The notes beneath the pieces were generated by a model, which did not search any database, was not told the DNA's origin, and saw only the letters and a list, made by a program, of their open reading frames with translations. From DAIPHL01 sp036771375 (GTDB lineage Bacteria > Synergistota > Synergistia > Synergistales > Synergistaceae), in NCBI GenBank assembly GCA_036771375.1, contig DAIPHL010000048.1, forward strand, positions 1 to 14,324: a DNA stretch of 14,324 nucleotides. The letters are read 5' to 3'. Positions 5,519-11,562 of the stretch are shown piece after piece. Position 1 is the first letter of the stretch, and every line of letters begins with the position of its first letter. The translations under genes were made by a program, and so were the position numbers.

Positions 5519-7858
5519 TCAGTTTGCGTAGTAGTTCATCAGACAGCCTGCGAGAATGATGTCGCGATCCTCCTGCGTCAGACCCGGAAGTTGGAGCGTT
5601 ATCGCGATCTTCTTGACCTGCCCGGACGCGTCCGAACGGATTAATTGCGAGGGAATCTCCTCCTTCGCATCCTTGACCGCCCGGCGAATGCCCGGTATGT
5701 AGAGCCAGTCGCCGAGTTCTATCTTGGACTGCTCCGAGGGAGCGATGACAAATGGCATCATGCCCCAGTTGATCAAATTGCTCCGGTAACGCTTCGTGGC
5801 ATATTCTATGGCGAGATTCGCCTCGCCTCCGAGCATCTTCTGCGAGGAAGCCGCCTGTTCCCTGGCGGAACCGTCCCCGGGTTTCACCGCAAAGACCACG
5901 CTGCCCAGCCCCGTAGCCTCGGCCGCTTTCTCATCCCCAATCAATGCGAGGACCTTCGAGAGAGCCTCGGAGGTTATCCCTTCAATCCGGTCCCGCTCCA
6001 GCGCGTGCGCGGATTTGGCCCTTCCCACGTAGCCGGGGTCCTTGCGAGAGAGCGTGTACTCCGCGAGTTTCAGCGGATTCGAACGCAGGGACGAAGTCTC
6101 CCCGGAAGGAATCAGCTCGTCGGTGGTGGTAACCGGATCCGTGATGACGGATGCGACGAGCAGGAGGCTGTTTTCGGGAAGCGGGGAGATGACGGGCCAC
6201 GGTTTTATGTTCGGGCCGAAAACCAGCTCCTCCTCCGGCATGGGCTTTCCAAAACCGCGGTATACGCGGTTTTCGTACACATCCTTGTCGAAATGATACG
6301 GAAGCTCCAAAAGGTTCTCCGCCATCTCCGCGGCCGAAGTCAATATCCCGCCGCTCGCGGCCGTCGCAGCGATGGAGCGCGCGTCCATCAGGGCGACGGA
6401 GGAAATCTGCCCCTCTCCTGGCTTGGAACCTTCGCGATTCGGGAAGTTTCTGGTGGTATGGCGTATGCTCAATGCCCCGTTCGCCGGGGTATCGCCGGCT
6501 CCAAAGCAAGGTCCGCAAAAAGCCGTTCGGACGGTGGCACCTGAGGACATCAGCTTTCCGATCGAGCCATTTTTGATCAGCTCCAGGTTTACGGGCTGGC
6601 TTGCGGCGTAAATCGCCAGGGAGAACCTTCCGGCTCCCGTGTTCTTACCCTCGAGGATCTGCGAAGCCGCCACCAGGTTCTCGAAGGTACCGCCCGAACA
6701 GCCGGCGATGACGCCTTGATCCACACGCAGGCGTCCGTTTTCGATCTTATCCGTCAATTTGAAGGCGACCTTGGTTCCGATCTGCTTCTTACCCCGTTCC
6801 TCGACCTCGTGCAGAATCTCTTTCAGGTTCGCGTTGAGCTCCCGAATCGTGTACGCGTTGCTCGGATGAAAGGGCAGAGCGATCATCGGTTCGATTTTAT
6901 CCAAATCGACGACGACGGCCCTCGTATACCAGGTCAGAGGCGCCGGATCGAGGCGCTTGTACGCTTCGGGTCTCCCGTGAAGTGCGAGATATTCCTGGAC
7001 CTTTTCGTCCGTCCGCCAGATGGAACTCCAGCACGCCGTCTCGGTCGTCATCACGTCGACACCGATGCGGAAATCCACCGACAGGTTGGAGACTCCAGGA
7101 CCGACAAACTCCATCACGCTGTTTTTCACGAAACCGTTTTCGAAGACGGCCCCGATGATCGCAAGCGCCACATCCTGCGGTCCTACACCCGCTTTTGGCG
7201 TACCCTTGAGATAGATGCCGACCGTATCGGGATGGGGCATATCGTAGGTCCTTCCGACAACCTGCTTTACAAGTTCCGGCCCCCCCTCGCCGACAGCGAG
7301 GGTGCCGAGCGCCCCGTAGCGTGTGTGGCTGTCGGAGCCAAGGATCATCCTGCCGCATCCCGCATACATTTCGCGCATATATTGATGGATGACCGCGATA
7401 TGAGCAGGCACGAACTCGCCACCGAACTTGCGAGCCGCGGAGAGTCCGAATACGTGATCGTCCTCGTTGATTGTGCCCCCAACCGCACAGAGACTGTTGT
7501 GACAGTTCGTGAGAACGTACGGGACGGGAAAATTCCTCAGGCCGCTCCCCAGGGCAGTCTGAACGATTCCGACGTAGGTGATGTCGTGAGACGTAAGGGC
7601 GTCGAAGCGAATCCTGAGGTTCTTTTCGTCCCCTTCCTTGTTGTGGGAGGCGATCACACCCTCCGAAATGCAGCCCTTGGCGTTTTTTTCCCTTTCAGCC
7701 AAACCAAACTCACGATCGTTGCGCAGCTTCAAAGGAGGCAATCCTTCCGCGGCGAGGCGTCCGTCAAGCTCCTTTGGGCTGAATCTTTCCGCATCCTCCA
7801 ACAACAGGTTTCCCTGCAACAAATATGCTCCCTCTTTCAGCAATCGAATCAACTTCAT
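5519..7858 (-). CDS. Aconitase-superfamily hydratase (YbhJ-type), probable aconitate hydratase
   Basis: This protein of about 779 residues is closer to E. coli YbhJ than to AcnA or AcnB; the YbhJ family is annotated only as 'hydratase' or putative aconitase. Counting from ATG 7858, GSDSHT is at 174-179. Three cysteines sit where aconitases bind the 4Fe-4S cluster: C387 (AGCSGG) and C448/C451 (FCGPC). RNFPNREG is near 470 and the swivel-domain GSAREQAA near 663, so the catalytic machinery looks intact. Position directly before NADP-IDH and citrate lyase argues for citrate/isocitrate isomerisation. The start is unclear: AAGGAGG ends only 1 nt before ATG 7858, whereas TTG at 7852 sits 7 nt away; a GTG at 7897 is also in frame. 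It is the first gene after the riboswitch leader. Mesaconate or another hydroxyacid hydratase activity is the main alternative. Confidence 0.88.
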   Translation of the reverse strand: MKLIRLLKEGAYLLQGNLLLEDAERFSPKELDGRLAAEGLPPLKLRNDREFGLAEREKNAKGCISEGVIASHNKEGDEKNLRIRFDALTSHDITYVGIVQTALGSGLRNFPVPYVLTNCHNSLCAVGGTINEDDHVFGLSAARKFGGEFVPAHIAVIHQYMREMYAGCGRMILGSDSHTRYGALGTLAVGEGGPELVKQVVGRTYDMPHPDTVGIYLKGTPKAGVGPQDVALAIIGAVFENGFVKNSVMEFVGPGVSNLSVDFRIGVDVMTTETACWSSIWRTDEKVQEYLALHGRPEAYKRLDPAPLTWYTRAVVVDLDKIEPMIALPFHPSNAYTIRELNANLKEILHEVEERGKKQIGTKVAFKLTDKIENGRLRVDQGVIAGCSGGTFENLVAASQILEGKNTGAGRFSLAIYAASQPVNLELIKNGSIGKLMSSGATVRTAFCGPCFGAGDTPANGALSIRHTTRNFPNREGSKPGEGQISSVALMDARSIAATAASGGILTSAAEMAENLLELPYHFDKDVYENRVYRGFGKPMPEEELVFGPNIKPWPVISPLPENSLLLVASVITDPVTTTDELIPSGETSSLRSNPLKLAEYTLSRKDPGYVGRAKSAHALERDRIEGITSEALSKVLALIGDEKAAEATGLGSVVFAVKPGDGSAREQAASSQKMLGGEANLAIEYATKRYRSNLINWGMMPFVIAPSEQSKIELGDWLYIPGIRRAVKDAKEEIPSQLIRSDASGQVKKIAITLQLPGLTQEDRDIILAGCLMNYYAN

Positions 7859-7917
7859 ACCTCCTTCCGACTTCGTCGAGAAACAACGTTGCCCCACACT
7901 CCCGCCAGTCCCTCAGA

Positions 7918-7929
7918 TCAAAACGGCAT
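7918..7929 (-). CDS. Possible three-codon leader ORF (Met-Pro-Phe)
   Basis: ATG CCG TTT TGA on the minus strand is preceded by GAGGAGG (7940-7934) with 4 nt spacing, a strong Shine-Dalgarno sequence. It lies between the leader terminator and the aconitase gene, 59 bp upstream of ATG 7858. It could be a minimal upstream ORF that loads or stalls ribosomes, or the SD could be a relic. The ORF itself is too short to support on coding grounds. Confidence 0.25.
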   Translation of the reverse strand: MPF

Positions 7930-7951
7930 CACACCTCCTCTGTTGGAAGAT

Positions 7952-7986
7952 AAAAAAAGAGGGCTCCCTGTGTTCAGGAACCCCCC
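7952..7986 (-). terminator. Intrinsic terminator in the riboswitch leader (expression platform)
   Basis: On the minus strand GGGGGGTTCCTG (7986-7975) pairs with CAGGGAGCCCTC (7970-7959) through 11 of 12 positions, with two G-T pairs and one G/G mismatch, around an AACA loop. It is followed at once by seven Ts (7958-7952). This is a textbook intrinsic terminator. It lies about 85 nt after the riboswitch and 93 nt before the aconitase ATG, so it ends transcription before the first gene. It is therefore the likely switching point, expected to form when cobalamin is bound. Confidence 0.88.
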
Positions 7987-8032
7987 ATCATAACCTGTTC
8001 GATAGCACGAAAAATGAGCGCACATCGACAGA

Positions 8033-8069
8033 TTGTGAACGTTTAGTGACTCGCTAAACACCTTCACAA
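8033..8069 (-). promoter_or_regulatory. Candidate regulatory hairpin (P13-like) after the cobalamin aptamer
   Basis: TTGTGAA (8069-8063) pairs with TTCACAA (8039-8033), and GTTTAG (8059-8054) pairs with CTAAAC (8046-8041), with a small internal loop and a CGAGTCA tip. GCGAG at 8054-8050 (the closing G plus the first four loop bases) is exactly complementary to CTCGC in the aptamer's conserved GCGGTCTCGCC segment (8216-8212). This fits the kissing-loop (L5-L13) contact known from cobalamin riboswitches. The contact is inferred from complementarity only. Confidence 0.55.
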
Positions 8070-8070
8070 C

Positions 8071-8270
8071 GACTACGGTGCCTGTATTCTGGCTCGAGCA
8101 TCCTCGCTTCCGACAAGCCTTCCCAGCTTCAACGACAGCCAGTGACCCGATCCTCCCGGCAACGGCAAAACACCGGTGGATCGATATGTCGGAAACTCCT
8201 CTCTTACAGCGGCGAGACCGCACAGGATTTTCACCTGTTTCCTTACCCCGCAAGGAGTAACACCATAATC
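8071..8270 (-). promoter_or_regulatory. Cobalamin (adenosylcobalamin-type) riboswitch
   Basis: The minus-strand leader carries the conserved cobalamin aptamer elements in order. P1 forms between GATTATGGTG (8270-8261) and CACCGTAGTC (8080-8071), ten pairs including two G-T. Next come GGGGTAAGGAAACAGG, the invariant GGTGAAAATCC (8235-8225), GCGGTCTCGCCGCTGTAA (8220-8203), GGGTCACTGG, and the B12 box GAGCCAGAATACAGGCACC near 8095-8077. The element is about 200 nt, normal for the class. The promoter lies upstream, and the hairpin, terminator and aconitase-icd-citDEF operon lie downstream. By family precedent, cobalamin binding would favour the terminator and switch the operon off. There is no B12 transport or synthesis gene next to it, which makes the target set unusual. 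Confidence 0.92.
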
Positions 8271-8314
8271 ACGATATTCAATTGTCCGTCGCCTACACTT
8301 ACAGCGACGCCAAA

Positions 8315-8343
8315 AGAGTACGCGTCTCTGTCCCAGATGTCAA
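8315..8343 (-). promoter_or_regulatory. Sigma-70 promoter of the riboswitch-acn-icd-citDEF operon
   Basis: On the minus strand a consensus TTGACA (8343-8338) is separated by exactly 17 bp from TACTCT (8320-8315). The expected transcription start is near 8308, about 40 nt before the riboswitch P1 stem. The bases upstream (8344-8400) are AT-rich and could act as an UP element. They include AATTGTG twice on the plus strand (8347-8353 and 8357-8363), 10 bp apart. Confidence 0.75.
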
Positions 8344-8380
8344 GTGAATTGTGTGCAATTGTGATTTTTTCAGAATAGGA

Positions 8381-8902
8381 TAAAAATAAATATCAATTAT
8401 AGATGCTCCCTCTTCCCCTTCCCATGCGAGAACCACGCGAAAACAACCTCTTTCGCTTCTTATCGAGCTTTGCTCGAAACGATGGCGAACGAAACGCTCC
8501 TACCAGCCGTTCCGTTCACATTCACGGCGCTGGAGTGAACGCGCGCTTTCTCCGAGCATTTCGGTGGCTTTGGTGCGATCGAGCATCCCCTTCACCCCTG
8601 GCTGCTCCGCGGCGAAGCGAACGGTCGGGCGCTTTTTCTCCTCCGTTTGGACAGAAAACCACAGAAGCCCCTGCAAACCGGACGATATATGATAGACCGC
8701 GAAAGACACGGTTTTACCGCCGTTCCCTCGCTCATTTTGCCTCTTTTGTCACTTCATGTACGCATCGATCGCGTCAAAACCGGACACGTTTCCGACTGCG
8801 ATCGACGAGCTAAGAAGAGCCGGAAGGCGACGTCTCTTTCGCCGACTTTCGTTTTACAGGACAATCGAAACGCGAGTCGTCTTCGCCGCCCGTCTTCGAC
8901 GA
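8381..8902. other. Gene-free stretch of about 520 bp between the operon promoter and purR
   Basis: No frame on either strand here resembles a protein family, and the candidate frames are short, rich in Arg/Ser/Pro and lack good ribosome binding sites. Small palindromes are present: TCGAGC-TTT-GCTCGA at about 8464-8478, and CGTC-GAA-GACG about 10 nt downstream of the purR stop. None is followed by a T-tract, so no clear purR terminator can be assigned. It may hold a degraded gene or an intergenic repeat that cannot be judged from one copy. Confidence 0.45.
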
Positions 8903-9700
8903 TCAACGCTCCGATACGGAAAGAAGGGGAACCCCGTTGCGAACGGTCAACTGTAGAAGGGAGTGATAGCTGTCGACCGCTTTTTTCTTCGGCTCCGTGG
9001 ACGAGATAAATACGCCGATGCCAGCCACGGAGGCCCCGAACTCCCTCGCCATGAGGAGCATTCCGGCGATCGTGCTGCCTCCACGCATGAAATCGTCCAC
9101 GATCAGCACCCTGCTCGACGAGTCGAGCAGTCTCGTGCCGAGGTACATCGTCCGCACGTCGCCGTTGCTGGTGGGGAAGTGGACTCCCACGGCCGGACCG
9201 TCGCTGGGCCTGTTTCGATAACGGCAGACGGCAAGAGGGATCCCCATGGCGTATGCGGTGAAAAAAGCGACGGGAATACCCTTCACCTCGGTCGTCATGA
9301 CCGCGGTCGGCGCCTCCTCGCAGAACCAAGACGCCATCGAAAAACCCAAAAAAGACGCCCAGGAGGGATCGAAGAGGATATCGGTGTAGTAGACCAGACC
9401 GCTCGGCAAAAGACGCTCCGTGACGGAGAGCATGTTCGCGACTTCGCCCAGCTTCGCACGGAGATACTCGTCGGACGGCGAAGGCAAGAAGTAAGCCCCT
9501 CCGCTCCGGCCTCTGTCGGTGGCGATGCAACCGACCCCTTCGCTGGAAAGCGCATCGGATATGATTTCGATGTCATCGCTGATCAGGGTCTTCGACACAT
9601 TGAAACCGACGGCCGTTTCAGTCAGGGAAAGTTGCCGAGAGGGCCTCAGAAGCATCCGGGAGGCGATGCGAATCAGGCGTTCCGTCCTTTTCCCCTTCAT
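8903..9700 (-). CDS. purR: Pur operon repressor PurR (Bacillus type, PRPP-responsive)
   Basis: This 265-residue protein matches the Gram-positive PurR, not the LacI-type PurR of E. coli. The N-terminal winged helix (about 1-70: KRTERLIRIASRMLL, FNVSKTLISDDIEII, RGRSGGAYFLP) binds DNA. The rest is a phosphoribosyltransferase-like domain with ERLLPSGLVYYTDIL (95-109) and the PRPP motif RVLIVDDFMRGGST (197-210). In Bacillus, PRPP binding relieves repression of purine genes. It is slightly shorter than B. subtilis PurR (285). The ATG at 9700 has GAGGTGA overlapping the ispE stop, 7 nt before the start. It lies 7 bp after ispE in the order veg-ispE-purR, as in Bacilli. No purine biosynthesis gene or recognisable PurBox was found in the window, so its targets lie elsewhere. 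Confidence 0.92.
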   Translation of the reverse strand: MKGKRTERLIRIASRMLLRPSRQLSLTETAVGFNVSKTLISDDIEIISDALSSEGVGCIATDRGRSGGAYFLPSPSDEYLRAKLGEVANMLSVTERLLPSGLVYYTDILFDPSWASFLGFSMASWFCEEAPTAVMTTEVKGIPVAFFTAYAMGIPLAVCRYRNRPSDGPAVGVHFPTSNGDVRTMYLGTRLLDSSSRVLIVDDFMRGGSTIAGMLLMAREFGASVAGIGVFISSTEPKKKAVDSYHSLLQLTVRNGVPLLSVSER

Positions 9701-9707
9701 AACGAGA

Positions 9708-10592
9708 TCACCTCAAAACCATGGTTTTGTGAAGCCAAGGGAAAGTATCCGTGCTTTTCCTCGAGAGAGACTCCATCAGGTTTTGCACCCCGCCCGATGC
9801 CCTTTCAAACAGAGCGAAGCAGGCGGAACCGCTCCCGCACAAACCCCACGCGACGGCTCCGGCACTGTCGAAAAGATCGTACATGCTGTCGTAACACGCC
9901 CTCTTCGACGACAGGGCAAGGTCGAAATCATTTGGGAGCAGCCCGACCCGCGTGTGCTCCTGCAGTCTTTTCAAAATATCGAGTGATTCTCTGCGGGCCT
10001 CGTCCGCGTTCATCGTATCATATTTTCCCTCGCTTGAGAGCCTGAACCTGTCGATGGATCGATACGCCTCACCGGTATCCGTGCTCCATTCCGGAAAGAA
10101 AAACACCGCGGACAGCGACAGAAGTTCGTCGATGCCGTGCAATATCTCCCCGACACCATCCGCCAGCGCGAGAGCGTAGTTGCTTGCGAGAAACGCCACA
10201 TCGGCCCCGAGTCTCGCGAGCTCCCCCGAAGGCGCCGCTTCGCGGCGAAAATTTCGCCGGAACCATCGCAGGAGCGCGGCGGCGTTCCCGCTGCCGGCGC
10301 CGACACCACTGCCCATCGGGATGTGTTTGAAAAGCTCTATGTCAAGAGGTGGAAGCGGAACATCCGGGTATCGGGAACGAAGATAGCAGCAGACACGGCT
10401 CAGTATGTTCTCCCCCGGAATCTCGGCCCCGAAGACGGAAATTCTGTCTTCCGTCGATATGGAAATCTTCATCGTCTCCGGAGACCTTATCCGCCAGAAG
10501 AGAGAGTGTATCTCGTGATAACCGTCCGCCCTTTTTGCAAGGACACGGAGCGTCAGGTTTACCTTTATGTCGCACGCCTCTATGAAATGCAT
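9708..10592 (-). CDS. ispE: 4-diphosphocytidyl-2-C-methyl-D-erythritol kinase
   Basis: This GHMP kinase phosphorylates CDP-methylerythritol in the non-mevalonate (MEP) isoprenoid pathway (EC 2.7.1.148). It is 294 residues, normal length. The N-terminal IKVNLTLRVLAKRADGYHEI contains the conserved K10. The GHMP ATP loop is PMGSGVGAGSGNAA (92-105); most IspE proteins have a GLGGGSSDAA-like loop, so the GN here is a divergence. The catalytic aspartate is D131 in LGADVAFLASN. The ATG at 10592 has no good Shine-Dalgarno sequence, yet no alternative in-frame start exists nearby, so weak initiation or coupling to veg is possible. It lies 50 bp after veg and 7 bp before purR. Confidence 0.92.
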   Translation of the reverse strand: MHFIEACDIKVNLTLRVLAKRADGYHEIHSLFWRIRSPETMKISISTEDRISVFGAEIPGENILSRVCCYLRSRYPDVPLPPLDIELFKHIPMGSGVGAGSGNAAALLRWFRRNFRREAAPSGELARLGADVAFLASNYALALADGVGEILHGIDELLSLSAVFFFPEWSTDTGEAYRSIDRFRLSSEGKYDTMNADEARRESLDILKRLQEHTRVGLLPNDFDLALSSKRACYDSMYDLFDSAGAVAWGLCGSGSACFALFERASGGVQNLMESLSRKSTDTFPWLHKTMVLR

Positions 10593-10642
10593 CGTGGACA
10601 GGACGGTCGAAACAAGGAAAGACAGGGAGAGAAGATTCTCTT

Positions 10643-10888
10643 CTACAGGATGCTTTTCCCGCTCGGCAACAACTCGAGTTCAACCTCTTTGGTGAGAACG
10701 TCCGCATAGCTGAAGGAAACGGTGCTATTTTGCGATTCGACGAAAAGCGTAAAAAGACTGGGATAGGCTTCTAGAATGACACCCTGGCGCGCTTCCGTCT
10801 TTCTCCGGCCGTTGGCCGCCCTGTAAAAAACACGGGAACCCCTGTAAAGACTCACTCGTTCACGAATGGCGCTTAAGTTGTCAGGCAA
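10643..10888 (-). CDS. veg: Veg family protein (DUF1021), TTG start
   Basis: This small protein of the Veg family is linked in Bacillus to biofilm matrix and sporulation-stage expression; its molecular function is not settled. With the start used here it has 81 residues (86 in B. subtilis). The shared blocks are GRRKTEARQG, AYPSLFTLFV and VSFSYADVLTKEVEL. An ATG at 10918 is in frame, but it lacks a Shine-Dalgarno sequence and abuts the -10 box. TTG at 10888 has GGGGTGAT just upstream, and its product (PDNLSAIRERV...) aligns end-to-end with Bacillus Veg (AKTLSDIKRSL...), so TTG is preferred. It is first in the veg-ispE-purR operon. Confidence 0.85.
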   Translation of the reverse strand: MPDNLSAIRERVSLYRGSRVFYRAANGRRKTEARQGVILEAYPSLFTLFVESQNSTVSFSYADVLTKEVELELLPSGKSIL

Positions 10889-10918
10889 GGCAATCACCCC
10901 TACGTCAATTGTTGTCAT

Positions 10919-10947
10919 ATATTAACATAAGGAAGGAATATATTCAA
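10919..10947 (-). promoter_or_regulatory. Promoter of the veg-ispE-purR operon
   Basis: On the minus strand TTGAAT (10947-10942) and TAATAT (10924-10919) are separated by 17 bp. The expected start is near 10912, which leaves a leader of about 25 nt to the TTG start of veg and supports that start. The imperfect palindrome ATTGTCAACAAT (10968-10979) lies about 20 bp upstream and might be an operator. Confidence 0.6.
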
Positions 10948-11040
10948 GTTTTTGTATAATCCCCGTTATTGTCAACAATATGCGACGGGAAAGAACGAGG
11001 GAGAAGGATATGACCGGGTTTCAGGGGATCGAAGGAAAGC

Positions 11041-11072
11041 GAAGGCGGGCTCTTGCGGCAGAGCCCGCCTTT
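11041..11072 (-). terminator. GC-rich hairpin after the nifS-nifU-MOSC operon
   Basis: AAGGCGGGCTCT (11042-11053) and AGAGCCCGCCTT (11060-11071) form 12 perfect pairs around a TGCGGC loop, 11 bp beyond the MOSC stop. The minus-strand tail (CGCTTTCCTTCG) is only moderately T-rich; on the plus strand TTTC follows. It is a likely terminator and may work in both directions. Confidence 0.6.
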
Positions 11073-11082
11073 CTGCGAAAAT

Positions 11083-11562
11083 TCAGCCTGCGGTTGTAAT
11101 CTCGTCCCCCACCTTGACCTCTCCGCCCTTTATGACCCGGCAAAAAATACCTTTTTTGGGCATGATACAATCGCCGGTCAGGTGGAAGACCTGACATTTC
11201 GTATGGCACTCCTTGCCGATCTGGCTGACTTCGAGCAGGCAATCTCCTCCCACCGTCAGCCTGTCGCCGATTTTGAGCGTAGAGAGGTCGAAACCCTCCG
11301 TGGTCAGGTTCTCGGCAAAACTCCCGGGAACCAGATCAGGGAGCTTTGCTTTCATCGTCTCGATGTCCTCCGCGGCGATCAGACTGACCTGCCTGTGGGC
11401 GAAGCCTCCATGTGCGTCCCCTTCGATGCCGAACTCCTCGATCAACGTACCCGCTCCGACGTTTTTCTTGATCGTTCCTTTGTTCAAAGAGGTGCAGACC
11501 GCAACGACCCGTCCCCTCCGGCCGGCCGATTCAGTCTGCGACACGGGACGTCTCCGAGACAA
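11083..11562 (-). CDS. MOSC domain-containing protein
   Basis: This 159-residue stand-alone MOSC domain protein is related to the C-terminal domain of molybdenum cofactor sulfurase and to YiiM/YuaD-type proteins, thought to handle sulfur or metal-sulfur groups. The family pattern is visible: a beta strand VVAVCTSLNKGTIKK (19-33), GIEGDAHGG (45-53), HRQVSLI (56-62), GSFAENLTTEG (80-90), and the cysteine-bearing GKECHTKC (116-123, C119 and C123). The start is a TTG at 11562 with GAGGAGG 9 nt upstream, inside nifU; a GTG at 11544 with GGAG 7 nt upstream is a fair alternative. It overlaps the nifU 3' end by 32 bp, suggesting coupled translation with the Fe-S assembly genes. The substrate is unknown; molybdopterin-related sulfuration is a reasonable but unproved guess. 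Confidence 0.88.
   Translation of the reverse strand: MSRRRPVSQTESAGRRGRVVAVCTSLNKGTIKKNVGAGTLIEEFGIEGDAHGGFAHRQVSLIAAEDIETMKAKLPDLVPGSFAENLTTEGFDLSTLKIGDRLTVGGDCLLEVSQIGKECHTKCQVFHLTGDCIMPKKGIFCRVIKGGEVKVGDEITTAG

Noticed and set aside
7918..8253. Minus-strand 111-codon frame through the acn leader
   Set aside because: It is the riboswitch, hairpin and terminator read as protein. The RNA elements explain the sequence, and only the last three codons have a ribosome binding site.
8403..8813. Plus-strand 136-codon frame in the gap upstream of purR
   Set aside because: Composition is Arg/Ser/Pro-rich, there is no ribosome binding site and no family resemblance. It looks like translated non-coding DNA.
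11010..11099. Plus-strand 29-codon ORF with GAGAAGGAT upstream and a TATAAT at 10955-10960
   Set aside because: It has no usable -35 box, runs straight through the 12-bp terminator hairpin, overlaps the MOSC 3' end on the other strand and has no recognisable product. It is most likely chance.
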